Counted from the stretch's first letter, positions 28,715 through 40,163 are shown. The stretch: 64,000 nt of DNA from Streptomyces albogriseolus (GCA_014650475.1 BMVA01000011.1:186001-250000), one strand, 5' to 3'. The notes: generated by a model from the sequence alone, not told the origin. Made by a program: numbers and translations.

Positions 28715-29980
28715 TCAGGACGGGGGCCCGGCGGGCCGGCCGTAGTGGTCGGCCACCACCCGTGCCAGCGCCCCGACCGGATCGGCCGTCACCTCGCGTG
28801 CCGCGAAGAACACGTGCCCCCGCACCTCGGGGTACCGCTTCGCCAGCGTGAGGTGGCGGGACAGTTCGGCGGGGTCCTGCCAGGCAGCGGGCTGCGCCGG
28901 GTCCCCCGCCTTGTACAGCGCCTCCCCCGCGTACAGCCGCGTGCCCGAGCCGCGCACGACGTCGGCCCACCAGGGCAGCAGTGTCGCGTAGTCGGCCGCG
29001 GCGAAGCCGATGTGCCAGTACAGCTGCGGGCAGATGTAGTCGATCCAGTTCTCCTGCGCCCACTTCCGGGTGTCCGCGTGCAGATCGTCGTACGACTGCA
29101 CGCCTGCGCGGGTGCCGGAGCCCCGCACGTCGACGTCGGCATTACGCCACACCCCGAAGGGGCTGATGCCGAAGCGGGCGCCGGGGCGGATCGCCCGGAT
29201 GCCCTCGGCCGTCTCGTGGACCAGCCGGTCGACGTTGTCCCGCCGCCAGGCCGCGCGGTCCGGGAAGGCGGCGCCGTACCGGGCGTAGGCGGCGTCGTCG
29301 TCGAAGGTCTGCCCGGCCACCGGGTACGGGTAGAAGTAGTCGTCGAAGTGGACCCCGTCGACCGGGTAGCGGCGCACCGCGTCCAGCATCGCCTCCCGCA
29401 CGAACGCCCGGACCTCGGGCAGCCCCGGGTCGTAGTACAGCTTCCCGCCGTACGGGATCACCCAGCCGGGGTTGCGGCGCGCCGGGTGGGAGGCGGCGAG
29501 CCGGGAGGGGTCGGCGTGCAGGGCGACCCGGTACGGGTTGAACCAGGCGTGCAGTTGCAGCCCGCGGGCGTGCGCCTCGGCGACCGCCGTGCCGAGCGGG
29601 TCCCAGCCGGGGTCCGCGCCCTGCGTGCCGGTGAGGTACTGCGACCACGGCTCGTGCGGGGACGGCCACAGCGCGTCGGCCGTGGGCCGCACCTGGAGCA
29701 TCACCGTGTTGAGGCGGGCGCGGACGGCGGCGTCCAGGTGGGCGAGCAGCTCGGCGCGCTGCCGGCCGGCGCTCAGGCCGGGCCGGGACGGCCAGTCCCG
29801 GTTGGTGACCGTGGCCACCCACATGCCCCGCATCTCACCGGTCGCCGCGCCTCCCCGGCCGGGCCCGCCCCCGGCCCCCGTGCCCGGCGCCGACCGCGGC
29901 GCGGCGGACCCCTGCGTCATGGTCGCCAGGGCGGCCAGCGCCGCCGCCGCGAAGCCCCTGCGTGACACCCGCACCCTCAC
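28715..29980 (-). CDS. Secreted family-10-like glycosyl hydrolase (DUF187/GHL10)
   Basis: The 421-residue protein carries a twin-arginine-type signal (SRRGFAAAALAALATM) followed by a Gly/Pro-rich linker. The catalytic domain starts with EMRGMWVATVTNRDWPS and has RLNTVMLQVRPTADALW, LQLHAWFNPYRVAL, VDGVHFDDYFYPYPV and DYICPQLYWHIGFAAADY. These are landmarks of the YngK/DUF187 barrel family, whose members probably act on envelope or extracellular glycans. Acidic residues in VHFDDYF are candidate catalytic groups. The true substrate is unknown. Confidence 0.87.
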   Translation of the reverse strand: MRVRVSRRGFAAAALAALATMTQGSAAPRSAPGTGAGGGPGRGGAATGEMRGMWVATVTNRDWPSRPGLSAGRQRAELLAHLDAAVRARLNTVMLQVRPTADALWPSPHEPWSQYLTGTQGADPGWDPLGTAVAEAHARGLQLHAWFNPYRVALHADPSRLAASHPARRNPGWVIPYGGKLYYDPGLPEVRAFVREAMLDAVRRYPVDGVHFDDYFYPYPVAGQTFDDDAAYARYGAAFPDRAAWRRDNVDRLVHETAEGIRAIRPGARFGISPFGVWRNADVDVRGSGTRAGVQSYDDLHADTRKWAQENWIDYICPQLYWHIGFAAADYATLLPWWADVVRGSGTRLYAGEALYKAGDPAQPAAWQDPAELSRHLTLAKRYPEVRGHVFFAAREVTADPVGALARVVADHYGRPAGPPS

Positions 29981-30167
29981 CCTCCATCCTCTTCTGTGCC
30001 GACTTCTGTCACGATCGTCCCGGAACCGCCTGGTCAGGGCGGTCTCCCGGCCAGGATGCCCGACCCCCGCGATCGATCATCGATACTTCGGAGTAACGTG
30101 CTCGAACGGAGCAGGCGCCGGGACCCGGCACCCTGCCACAGCCGTAAGCAGTAGCGAAAGGGACGAT

Positions 30168-31028
30168 GTGACCGACATCGAACGCGTCGGAGTGGTGGGC
30201 TGCGGTCAGATGGGCGCGGGTATCGCCGAGGTGTGCGCCCGTGCCGGGCTGGACGTCAAGGTCGCCGAGACCACCGGCGAAGCCCTGGAGATCGGCCGTA
30301 CCCGGCTGTTCAACTCCCTGTCGAAGGCGGCGGAGCGCGGCAAGATCAGCGAGGAGGAGCTGGCGGACACCCAGGCCCGGCTGACCTTCACCACGGACCT
30401 CGGCGAGTTCGCCGACCGTGACCTGGTGATCGAGGCCGTCGTCGAGAACGAGCAGGTGAAGACGGAGATCTTCCAGGTGCTCGACCAGGTGGTGACCCGT
30501 CCCGACGCGATCCTGGCGTCGAACACCTCCTCCATCCCGCTGGTGAAGCTGGCCGTCGCGACGTCCCGCCCGGACCACGTCATCGGCATCCACTTCTTCA
30601 ACCCGGCCCCGGTGCAGAAGCTGGTCGAGCTGATCCCGGCGCTCACCACCTCCGAGGGCACCCTGAGCCGCGCGCAGGTCTTCACCGAGAAGGTGCTGGG
30701 CAAGCACGCCATCCGCGCCCAGGACCGCTCCGGCTTCGTGGTCAACGCGCTGCTGATCCCGTACCTGCTCTCCGCGATCCGGATGTTCGAGTCGGGCATC
30801 GCCAGCCGCGAGGACATCGACAACGGCATGGAGATGGGCTGCGCCCACCCGATGGGCCCGCTCAAGCTCTCCGACCTGATCGGCCTGGACACGGTCGCCT
30901 CGGTCGCGTACTCGATGTACGAGGAGTACAAGGAGCCCCTGTACGCGGCTCCTCCGCTGCTCCAGCGCATGGTCGACGCGGGCCGTCTGGGCCGCAAGAC
31001 GGGGTCGGGCTTCTACACATACGACTGA
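30168..31028 (+). CDS. 3-hydroxybutyryl-CoA dehydrogenase
   Basis: The 286-residue protein starts with the NAD-binding motif VGVVGCGQMGAGIAEV. Catalytic residues lie in IGIHFFNPAPVQKLVELI (His), and the C-terminal helical domain contains DRSGFVVNALLIPYLLSAIR. It oxidises L-3-hydroxybutyryl-CoA or runs in reverse during fatty acid, polyhydroxybutyrate or ethylmalonyl-type precursor metabolism. The GTG at 30168 is 6-7 bases after AAAGGGA. It stands alone, followed by a very strong hairpin terminator. Confidence 0.93.
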   Translation: MTDIERVGVVGCGQMGAGIAEVCARAGLDVKVAETTGEALEIGRTRLFNSLSKAAERGKISEEELADTQARLTFTTDLGEFADRDLVIEAVVENEQVKTEIFQVLDQVVTRPDAILASNTSSIPLVKLAVATSRPDHVIGIHFFNPAPVQKLVELIPALTTSEGTLSRAQVFTEKVLGKHAIRAQDRSGFVVNALLIPYLLSAIRMFESGIASREDIDNGMEMGCAHPMGPLKLSDLIGLDTVASVAYSMYEEYKEPLYAAPPLLQRMVDAGRLGRKTGSGFYTYD

Positions 31029-31050
31029 CGGGACGCGCGACGTCTCCTCC

Positions 31051-31086
31051 GCGGGTCCCCGGCCGGTCGTCCGGCCGGGGACCCGC
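31051..31086 (+). terminator. Strong bidirectional hairpin terminator
   Basis: A perfect 16-bp stem, GCGGGTCCCCGGCCGG and its complement, with a TCGT loop, starts 22 bases after the dehydrogenase stop. It sits between convergent genes and could serve both. Confidence 0.85.
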
Positions 31087-31123
31087 GTCCTTCACGCCGC
31101 GCCGGAGTTCGTGCGGCCGCTTC

Positions 31124-31651
31124 CTAGAGGCGCAGGTGGTGCAGGAGGAGCAGGGCCGCGGCCATGTTGGCCGCGGGGACCTCGCCGCGGGTGATCAGGT
31201 CCGGGACCGCTTTCAGGGGGACCCACTCACGGCGGTCCGACTCGAAGGCGTCGACGGGGTCACCGACGTACTCGCCCTCGTGGGACCAGTAGATGTGGTG
31301 GCGGGCGTCGGTGAGTCCGTTGGACGGCTCCACGCTCATCAGGTGGTGCAGGGGGCCCGGGCGCCAGCCGGTCTCCTCCTCCAGTTCCCTCGCCGCCGCG
31401 GCGGCGACGTCCTCGCCGTCCTCCACCACGCCGGCCGCGAGTTCCCAGCCCCAGCTGTCGGTGATGAAGCGGTGCCGCCACAGCAGCAGGACCTCGTTGG
31501 CGTCGTTCACCACCGTGGCCACGGCGACGGGCCTCAGCCGTATGAGGAAGTGGTCGAGGTGACGGCCGTCCGGGAGTTCGACATCCGCGAGATTGACACT
31601 GAACCAGCGGTTTGAGTACACAGGCTGTTCGTTTTGTTTCGTCCACTGCAT
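31124..31651 (-). CDS. NUDIX hydrolase
   Basis: The 175-residue protein has a full Nudix box in GVVEDGEDVAAAAARELEEE followed by TGW, with the G-x5-E-x7-R-E-U-x-E-E-x-G-U pattern. Flanking sequence (FLIRLRPVAVATVVNDANEV before, GPLHHLMSVEPSNGLTDARH after) resembles ADP-ribose pyrophosphatase-like members. It would cleave a nucleoside diphosphate linked to another group. The ATG at 31651 begins the conserved part (QWTKQNEQPVYSNRWF); earlier in-frame sequence looks non-coding. Confidence 0.92.
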   Translation of the reverse strand: MQWTKQNEQPVYSNRWFSVNLADVELPDGRHLDHFLIRLRPVAVATVVNDANEVLLLWRHRFITDSWGWELAAGVVEDGEDVAAAAARELEEETGWRPGPLHHLMSVEPSNGLTDARHHIYWSHEGEYVGDPVDAFESDRREWVPLKAVPDLITRGEVPAANMAAALLLLHHLRL

Positions 31652-31816
31652 GGTTCTGCCGCCTTCCGATGGGTAAGGGGCAATATCGCAGCGGCGGCGG
31701 CCGTACAGCAGGCGTACGGAGGGCCGCCCGTGACGCATGGGGCGGCGCGGTGAGGCATGCGCCGGGCGCGGCGCGGCCACGGCCGCCCTCGTACGCCGGA
31801 GGCGGCCCGCGGCCGT

Positions 31817-33157
31817 CTACAGCGGCACGCGCAGCGCTCCGTCGATGAGTTCGGCCGCCTCGGCGGTGCCCGCGCACCCGCTGCGGATCAGATGGTCGCG
31901 CACCTCGCGCAGCCGGTCGCGCAGCCGCTGCGACTCCATGCCGCGCGCCTGTTCGGCCATCTGCACGGCGACGGCCACCGCACGGTCGGCGTTGCCCTGG
32001 CGCAGTTCGACCGTGCACAGCATGGCCAGCCGGTGCACCCGGCCCCGGTCGTGCGCCGGGCTGTCCACGGCCGCCGCCGCGTGCTCCCCCGCCGCCGCCA
32101 GCTCGCCGAGGCTCAACAACGCCTCCGCCACCTGCACGTTGACCAGGCCCGGCTGGACATAGCCGGTCTCGTCGGGCTCGTGGCCGCGGTGGATGCGCTC
32201 CGCGGACTCCTCGGCCCGCCGGATGCAGGACAACGCGCCCGCCGCGTCGCCGAGATGGGCGTACGCCTTGGCCTGCATCGCGTACAGGTCCGAGGCGAGC
32301 GCCGGAGTGATGCGGTGGCCCGCCGCGCGCAGCGCGGCCTCGGCGAAGGCGACGGCCTGCCGGAACTCCCGCATGTGCAGGGACTGGTTGACGAGCAGGG
32401 CGATGACATAGGCGCCGAGACCTCGGTCGCCGCTGGCCTTGGCGAGCCGCAGCGCCTGGTGGAAGTAGCGCTGGGCGAGGCCGTGGGCGTCGGAGTCGTA
32501 GGCGCAGATGCCCGCGACGGCCACCAGACCGCCGGTGGCGCGGTGCAGTTGGCGGCCGGTGGCGTCGGTGTAGCTGCCGCGCAGCAGCGGGGCCGCCTCG
32601 GCGTTGAGGAAGCCGACGATACGGGCGCGGGTCGCCATGCCGCCGGCCTTGCGGTACATCTGCTCGTAGTGGGCGCGGGCGGCGCGCAGCATCGCCAGGT
32701 CGCCGGGGGTGACCCGGTGCGGGCCGCCGCGGGAGACGTCCACGTCCTCGGGCGGGTTCTCCCACTCCCACACGGGCATCACGGCCGGGGTGCCGGTGAC
32801 GGCGGGGGCGCCGAGCAGGTGCGGGCGGCCCTGCTGGTCGGAGCGCCACAGCGCGGTGGCCCGCTCGACGAAGCCGGAGAGCGAACCGGCGTGCGCGGCG
32901 GCCGGTTCGCCGGGGACGCCCAGGCCGACGTCGTCGAGGGTGACGGGGCGGCGCAGCCGGGCGGCGAGCACCTCGCAGATCAGGTCGGGCACCTGGCCCC
33001 GGGGGCGCTGCCCTTTCAGCCACCGGGCCACCGCGGTGTGTTCGTAGCGCAGCGTCAGACCGCGTGCCCGCCCGGCCTGGTTGACGTGCGCGGCAAGCCC
33101 CGCGTGGGAGATGCCGGCCTCGTCGAGGATCGCGTCGAGCAGAGTGTTGGGCTGCAT
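31817..33157 (-). CDS. HTH/TPR regulatory protein (NsdA-like)
   Basis: The 446-residue protein begins with an XRE-like helical DNA-binding region (LLDAILDEAGISHAGLAAHV, then YEHTAVARWLKGQRPRGQVP), followed by a linker rich in Pro and Gly. From about residue 160 there is a long array of helix pairs with TPR-like character (ALRLAKASGDRGLGAYVIAL, AYAHLGDAAGALSCIRRAEE). This architecture matches the Streptomyces NsdA-type regulators that affect differentiation or antibiotic production. The similarity is by layout, so a specific function is inferred. The gene is flanked by about 150-250 bases with no partner gene. Confidence 0.75.
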   Translation of the reverse strand: MQPNTLLDAILDEAGISHAGLAAHVNQAGRARGLTLRYEHTAVARWLKGQRPRGQVPDLICEVLAARLRRPVTLDDVGLGVPGEPAAAHAGSLSGFVERATALWRSDQQGRPHLLGAPAVTGTPAVMPVWEWENPPEDVDVSRGGPHRVTPGDLAMLRAARAHYEQMYRKAGGMATRARIVGFLNAEAAPLLRGSYTDATGRQLHRATGGLVAVAGICAYDSDAHGLAQRYFHQALRLAKASGDRGLGAYVIALLVNQSLHMREFRQAVAFAEAALRAAGHRITPALASDLYAMQAKAYAHLGDAAGALSCIRRAEESAERIHRGHEPDETGYVQPGLVNVQVAEALLSLGELAAAGEHAAAAVDSPAHDRGRVHRLAMLCTVELRQGNADRAVAVAVQMAEQARGMESQRLRDRLREVRDHLIRSGCAGTAEAAELIDGALRVPL

Positions 33158-33414
33158 GTCGGGCCCCCCCGGTGGCTCGGTGCGGACAGGGTAGTGGCTG
33201 CGCGTTCACACGGGGTGTGAACGGAGTGTCCGCATCCGCAGTGTGCACGCGCTGTCGCGGAGCGTGCCCGGCCGGTTGACTGAATTGCCTCGAAAGAGGC
33301 CGGCCGGGCCGCCGGCTCCCCCTCGTACAGCGGCGGCCCGTGTATCCGCCGTCCGCCCGGCCGCCTGCCCGACACTCCGTGGCGGGGCGGACGGCCCGCC
33401 GGCCCCGCGCGGCG

Positions 33415-34479
33415 CTACCTGTCGGCCGTGGCCGAGCGGGGGACGCCGCGGGTCTGCCGCGCGGGCGGGGAGCAGCGTTCGTTCCTGAGGATCAGCAGGG
33501 CCACGTCGTCCTTCGGCGGGCCGCCGCCGTGACCGAGCAGGGCGGTGAGGACCGTCCGCAGGACGGCCTGGGGCGTCTGCGGACGGTCGCGGGCCGCCTC
33601 GGTGAGGACCTCCCGGAGCGGGAAGAAGCGGCCGTCGGCGTCGCGGGCCTCCTCCGCGCCGTCGGTGTGCAGGACGAGGATGTCGCCGGGGAGCAGACGG
33701 CCGCAGGCGGTGGTGGGCAGCTCGCCGGGGAGCGGGAACAGGCCGAGGGGCGGGAGCGGATCGGCCCGGCCCAGCGGCTCGGCGCCCGCGCCGGTCAGCC
33801 GGTACGGCCAGGGGTGGCCGCAGTTGAGGGCGTGCACCTCGCCGTCCGGGAGGATCTCCAGCAGCAGGACGGTGACGAACTCCTCCGCGGCGGGGGCGCC
33901 GTCCGGCGCGTGGTGGTCACCGTGCGCCCGCTCGCGCAGATGCCGGTCCATGGCGCGTTCCAGGCGGCGCAGCACCCCGGCGAGGGTCTTCTCGTCGTGG
34001 GCGGCCTCGCGGAAGCAGCCGAGGACGGCGGCGCCGGTGCGGACGGCGCCCAGCCCGTGGCCCCGGACGTCGCCGATGACGGCGCGTACGCCGTGCTCGG
34101 TGGCCGTCACCTCGTACAGGTCGCCGCCGATGCGGGCGCCCCGGTCCGCGGAGAGGTGGACGGCGGCGACGGCCAGCCCTTCGACCCGGGGCGGCGGGGG
34201 CCGCAGCAGCACGCTCTGGGCGGCCTCGGCGATCCGGCGGGCGTCCCGGACCTCGCGGAGCATGCGGCGCCGGACGTGCAGGACGATGCCGGTGCCGACC
34301 GCGCACAGCACGGCGCTGCTGACCAGGCGCGCTCCGAGGGCGTCGTCCCGGGCCAGCGGGCAGGAAAGGCGGTAGGCCACCGCGACGGCGCCCCACGCCG
34401 TGGGCACCGCGAGGGAGCGCAGCCGTGACAGGAACCGGGGTGGCACCCCGCGGGGAGCCCCAGCCTTGAAGCGGATCAT
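33415..34479 (-). CDS. SpoIIE-type PP2C serine phosphatase, membrane-anchored
   Basis: The protein has two N-terminal hydrophobic segments (SLAVPTAWGAVAVAYRL and RLVSSAVLCAVGTGIVLHV), then a SpoIIE/RsbU PP2C domain. GARIGGDLYEVTATEHGVRA and VIGDVRGHGLGA carry the metal-binding aspartates, NCGHPWPYRL follows, and DILVLHTDGAEEARD holds another. It should dephosphorylate an anti-sigma antagonist, a stress or development switch. No such partner is adjacent. I prefer ATG 34479 (354 residues), but a GTG at 34587 would add 36 residues and cover a hairpin at 34514-34535. Confidence 0.87.
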   Translation of the reverse strand: MIRFKAGAPRGVPPRFLSRLRSLAVPTAWGAVAVAYRLSCPLARDDALGARLVSSAVLCAVGTGIVLHVRRRMLREVRDARRIAEAAQSVLLRPPPPRVEGLAVAAVHLSADRGARIGGDLYEVTATEHGVRAVIGDVRGHGLGAVRTGAAVLGCFREAAHDEKTLAGVLRRLERAMDRHLRERAHGDHHAPDGAPAAEEFVTVLLLEILPDGEVHALNCGHPWPYRLTGAGAEPLGRADPLPPLGLFPLPGELPTTACGRLLPGDILVLHTDGAEEARDADGRFFPLREVLTEAARDRPQTPQAVLRTVLTALLGHGGGPPKDDVALLILRNERCSPPARQTRGVPRSATADR

Positions 34480-34513
34480 GCCGATGGCCCCCCAAATAGG
34501 CCCGGACAGCGCA

Positions 34514-34535
34514 GACCGGCCTCGAGAGGCCGGTC
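34514..34535 (-). other. Hairpin at the 5' end of the phosphatase gene
   Basis: A perfect 9-bp stem, GACCGGCCT and AGGCCGGTC, with loop CGAG. If translation begins at 34479 it lies in the 5' untranslated leader, 35 bases ahead of the start. Confidence 0.5.
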
Positions 34536-34587
34536 CGATTCTGTCGACCGCGGCCCCCGATCCGGCCGCATCACCCGGCTCAGTCAC

Positions 34588-35136
34588 CCGAACGAGTGAG
34601 TAACCGGCGGGACGCCGAGGTTCCGCTCACTGACCAGCCCTGACATGCTCGCGCCCACTCGCATATGCCCGAACCGGAACCCGCCCTCCGGCCCTCCGGG
34701 CCGCCTGAACCCAACGGCCCTTCCGGCAGGGGCGCACGCGGTACGCCGGCACCGGCGCCGACGGGACCACCACGGGCGCCCCCCGGGTCACCACCCCGGC
34801 GGAACGGCGACCGGCGGCGTCGCTCCACCGACACCAAGGGGCGCCCACCCGATCCACGCCCCCTCCCGAGCGCCGCCCTCCGCCCGCGCCTCGCGGGCCG
34901 AAGCGCCCCGGCAACCCCCGGCCACCATGCGGCCCGCCGCCCTCACGATCCCGGGCGCCCCCGAAACACCGACCGCACGACCGCCCCCCTTCACTGCTCG
35001 CGCCTCGCGGGCCGCTCGCGTCCTCCTCGGCCGCAGCCTTCGGCTCCCCGCCGACCGCCAGGCCCCACCGCACCGCGCACGCGCCTCGCAGGGCGGCGGC
35101 CCGCAGCAGCCCTTCAGGTGCACTCGCCCCCGAGAC
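34588..35136. other. Long gap with repeated GC hairpins, no supported gene
   Basis: About 550 bases between the phosphatase gene and the pheT terminator. It contains GCGCCTCGCGGGCC at 34886-34899 and again at 35000-35013 (114 bp apart), each able to fold as GCCCGC/GCGGGC, plus a third degenerate copy (GCGCCTCGCAGGGC) near 35083. Open frames here are Arg/Gly/Pro-rich with no domain and no good start, so I call none of them. Confidence 0.5.
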
Positions 35137-35184
35137 GCACGACGGGCCGGTCCCAAGGCGTCTGCCTTGAGGACCGGCCCGTGC
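35137..35184 (-). terminator. Two-tier hairpin terminator after pheT
   Basis: An outer stem, CGGGCCGGTCC/GGACCGGCCCG extended by GCAC/GTGC, encloses an inner stem CAAGGC/GCCTTG with loop GTCT. It begins about 18 bases after the pheT stop on the minus strand. Confidence 0.8.
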
Positions 35185-35202
35185 GTGGGACAGCCTGCGG
35201 TG

Positions 35203-37724
35203 TCAGCCGCGGAGCACCGCGCCCGTGCGGTCCGTCGCCAGGGCGACCGCCGCCTCTCGGGCCGCCGACGCCTCGTCGACCGTCAGGGTGCGGTCGTCCG
35301 CGCGGAAGCGCAGCGCGTAGGCCAGGGACTTGCGGCCCTCGCCCAGCTGCTCGGCGTTCTCGTAGACGTCGAACAGGCGGATGGACTCCAGCAGTTCGCC
35401 GGCGCCCTCGCGCAGGGCGGCCTCCACGTCGGCGGCGGGGACATAGGCGTCGACGACCAGGGCGACGTCCTGCGTGGCGACCGGGAAGGTGGAGATGGAC
35501 GGCGCCTGGGGGACGGTGTCGCCCACCCGCTCCAGCGCGTCCAGGTCCAGCTCCATCGCGCAGGCGCGGGCGGACAGGCCCAGCGTCTTCAGGACGCGCG
35601 GGTGCAGCTCACCGGCGTGGCCGACGACGCGCTCGGCGCCGTCGACGGTGACGGTCAGCTCGGCGCAGCGGCCCGGGTGCCACGGCCCGTACTGCCCCTT
35701 GCGGATGCCCAGCTCGGCGCCGGCCTCGCGGGCGACGGTCCGGGCGGCCTCGATCGCGTCGGCCCAGTCGGCCGGGCGGCCCTTGCCCCACCAGCCGGCC
35801 TGTTCGCGGGCGCCGGCCAGGACCACGGCGACGTGCCGGGGCTGGTCGGGCAGCGCGGCGTCGAGCGCGGCGATGTCGTCGGGGCTGGGGCGCCGGTCGA
35901 CGGGGAGGTTCGCGGCGGCCCTGGCGGCGTCCCGCGGCTGGAAGACCAGGCCGGTCTCGAACAGCGCCAGGTCGTGCGAGCCCCGGCCGTCGTTGCGGCG
36001 CAGCGCGGCGAGCAGCCCCGGCAGCAGGGAGGTCCGCAGCGCGGGCTCCTCGTCGCTGAGCGGGTTGACCAGCGTGACGACGCGGCGGGCCGGGTCGTCG
36101 GCCTCCAGACCGAGCTGGTCGAAGACCCGCTCGCTGACGAACGGGTAGTTCAGCGCCTCCACGTACCCGGCCCCGGCGAGCGCCCGGCCGATGCGGCGGT
36201 GCAGCCGCTGGCGGCCGGTCAGGCCCCGGCCGGCAGGCGGCCTGGGCAGGGTGGAGGGCAGGTTCTCGTAGCCCTCCAGCCGGATGACCTCCTCGGCGAG
36301 GTCGTTCGGGTCGGTGAGGTCGGGCCGCCACGACGGGACGGTGACGACCAGCTCGTCCGCCCCGTAGACGTCGCAGCCCACCTCCTGGAGGCGGCGTACG
36401 ACGGTCTCCCGGCCGTAGGTCACACCGGCGACCTTGTCCGGGTGGTCGGCGGCCACGGTGATGGTGTGCGGCGCGCCCGGCGCGACGACCTCGGTGACGC
36501 CGGCCTCGGCGGTGCCGCCGGCGAGCAGCACCAGCAGGTCGACGGTGCGCTGCGCGGCGGCGGACGCGGCCTGCGGGTCCACACCGCGCTCGAAGCGGCG
36601 GGACGCCTCGGAGGACAGCTTGTGGCGGCGGGCCGTGCGGGCCACCGACACCTGGTCGAAGTGGGCCGCCTCGATGATCACGTCGGTCGTCGCCCCGGCG
36701 CCCTCCTCGGAGGGGTCGTGGTCGGCGATCTCGGTGTCGGCGCCGCCCATGACGCCGGCCAGGCCGATCGGGCCGCGGTCGTCGGTGATGACGAGGTCCT
36801 CGGCGTGCAGCTTCCGCTCGACGCCGTCGAGGGTGACGATCTTCTCGCCCTCCTGCGCGCGGCGGACGCCGATGGTGCCCTGGACCTGGTGGCGGTCGTA
36901 GGCGTGCAGCGGCTGGCCGAGCTCCATCATCACGTAGTTGGTGACGTCGACGGCGAGCGAGATCGGGCGCATGCCGACCTTCTGCAGTCGGCGCTGGAGC
37001 CAGATCGGGGAGCGCGCCTCGGGGCTGAGGCCGGTCACCGTGCGGGCGGTGAAGCGGTCGCAGCCGGCCGGGTCGGAGACCTTCACCGGGTAGCCGAAGG
37101 CGTTGGGTCCGGGCACGTCGAGCAGCGCCGGGTCGCGCAGCGGCAGGCCGTAGGCGATGGCGGTCTCGCGGGCGACGCCGCGGATGGACAGGCAGTCGCC
37201 GCGGTTGGCGGTGACGGCGATGTCCAGGACCTCGTCGACCAGTTCGAGCAGCTCGATGGCGTCCTTGCCGACCTCGGTCTCCGGCGGCAGCACGATGATG
37301 CCGTGGGTGCCGTCGTCGCCCATGCCCAGCTCGTCGCTGGAGCAGATCATGCCGTGCGAGACCTTGCCGTAGGTCTTGCGGGCGCTGATGGAGAAGCCAC
37401 CGGGCAGGGTGGCGCCGGGCAGGACCACGACGACCTTGTCGCCGACGGAGAAGTTGCGGGCGCCGCAGACGATCTCCTGGGGCTCACCGGTGCCGTTGGC
37501 CTGCCCGACGTCGACGGTGCAGAAGCGGATCGGCTTCTTGAAGCCCTCCAGCTCCTCGATGGTCAGCACTTGACCGACGACCAGCGGGCCCTTGAGGTCG
37601 GCGCCGAGGTGCTCGACGGTCTCGACCTCCAGACCGGCCGAAATCAGCTTGGCCTGCACGTCGCGGCCGGTCTCGGTGGCCGGCAGGTCGACGTACTCCC
37701 GCAGCCAGGAAAGCGGGACCCGCA

Positions 37725-37725
<1 letters not shown>
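35203..37725 (-). CDS. pheT: Phenylalanyl-tRNA synthetase beta subunit
   Basis: The 840-residue protein is of the full bacterial length. The N-terminal EMAP/tRNA-binding-like domain is at residues 40-150 ([14 protein letters not shown]). The B3/B4 editing region follows, with the B5 domain around [20 protein letters not shown], a catalytic-core-like module with [13 protein letters not shown], and the C-terminal ferredoxin-fold anticodon-binding domain ([17 protein letters not shown]). It pairs with PheS as an alpha2beta2 enzyme charging tRNA-Phe. Its ATG shares one base with the pheS stop (TGATG), so translation is coupled. Confidence 0.98.
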
Positions 37726-38969
<1,244 letters not shown>

Positions 38970-39017
38970 CTAACGGGGTGGTGGTACGCGAAGGCGCCCG
39001 TGGGGGCCGCAGGCGTC

Positions 39018-40163
39018 TCAGGTGAGATACGCGGGGGCCGCCACGGGCAACGTAAATCGGAACTCGGCGCCGCCGCCGGGGGCGCGTCCGACCGTGATGG
39101 TGCCGCCGTGGGCCTCGACGATGCCCTTGACGATGTACAGCCCGAGGCCCGTGCCGCCGCGCTTGCTGCCCCGCCAGAAGCGGGTGAAGACGCGGTTCAT
39201 GGACTCCTCCGGGATGCCGGGCCCCTCATCGCTGACGGTGACCGACGTGGCTGCGGGCTCGGCGTGCTCGCGGTCGCGCGGCGACGCCGAGGGTGTGATG
39301 TCGATGGTGACGGTTCCCTCGCCGTGGCGCACGGCATTTTCCAGCAGGTTGCTCAGCACCTGGTCGATCTTGTCGGGGTCGGCCCACAGCGCGGGCAGCG
39401 GGTGCTGCACCCGCAGCAGGAACCGGTCGGCGGGCTGGCCTGCGGCGACGTGCGCCTGGATGTGCCGGCCCACGGCGGCCCCGATGTCGACGGGCTGGCG
39501 GCGCACCTCGAGACGCCCGGAGTCGATGCGGGATATGTCGAGGAGTTCGGCGATGAGCCGGGTGACGCGGTCGGCGTCGGCGTCGACGGTCTCCAGCATC
39601 AGCCGCTTCTGGTCGTCGGTGAAGCGTTCCCACTTGGCGAGCAGGGTGGCGGTGAAGCCCTTGACCGAGGTGAGCGGCGAGCGCAGTTCGTGCGCGACGG
39701 TCGCGATCAGCTCGGCGTGGCTGCGCTCGGTCCTGCGCCGTGCCTCGGTGTCGCGGAGGGTGACGACGACCCGGCGGACGGGCCCGGTGGGTCGGGTGCG
39801 GACGTAGCGGGCGGAGACGAGGACCTCCCGGCCGCCGTGCAGCAGGAGGTTGCGCTCGGGCTGGCCGACCCGGATGGCGAGGCCTCCGTAGGGGTCGGTG
39901 AGCTGCCACCAGCGGCGCCCCTCCAGGTCCTCTAACGGCAGCGCGGTCTCCAGGGACCGGCCGAGGGCCTGCTCGGCGGGGACGGCGGTGATGCGCACGG
40001 CGGCGGCGTTGAAGCAGATCACCCGTCCGTGCTCGTCGGCGACGACGAGTCCGTCGGGGAGCTGGTCGGGGTCGATGCCGAGGTCGGCGAGGTCACCGGG
40101 CCGGGGCGCGGGCGGGCGCGCCGTGCGCTCTGCTCCCGGTGCGCTGCTCGTGCCGACGCTCAT
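39018..40163 (-). CDS. PAS-domain sensor histidine kinase
   Basis: The 381-residue protein has no membrane helix. Residues 40-140 form a PAS domain (LPDGLVVADEHGRVICFNAA), followed by the dimerisation H box with AHELRSPLTSVKGF (phosphorylated His). The HATPase domain has an N box (QVLSNLLENAVRHG), G1 (VSDEGPGIPEE), F box and GGTGLGLYIVKGIVEAHGG. It should autophosphorylate in the cytoplasm in response to a bound cue. No response regulator adjoins it, so it is an orphan kinase. It lies directly upstream of pheS, as in S. coelicolor (from memory). Confidence 0.92.
   Translation of the reverse strand: MSVGTSSAPGAERTARPPAPRPGDLADLGIDPDQLPDGLVVADEHGRVICFNAAAVRITAVPAEQALGRSLETALPLEDLEGRRWWQLTDPYGGLAIRVGQPERNLLLHGGREVLVSARYVRTRPTGPVRRVVVTLRDTEARRRTERSHAELIATVAHELRSPLTSVKGFTATLLAKWERFTDDQKRLMLETVDADADRVTRLIAELLDISRIDSGRLEVRRQPVDIGAAVGRHIQAHVAAGQPADRFLLRVQHPLPALWADPDKIDQVLSNLLENAVRHGEGTVTIDITPSASPRDREHAEPAATSVTVSDEGPGIPEESMNRVFTRFWRGSKRGGTGLGLYIVKGIVEAHGGTITVGRAPGGGAEFRFTLPVAAPAYLT

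Noticed and set aside
34627-35073. Minus-strand small protein in the gap after the phosphatase gene
   Set aside because: Composition is Gly/Arg/Ala low complexity, there is no ribosome-binding site, and it overlaps hairpin repeats.
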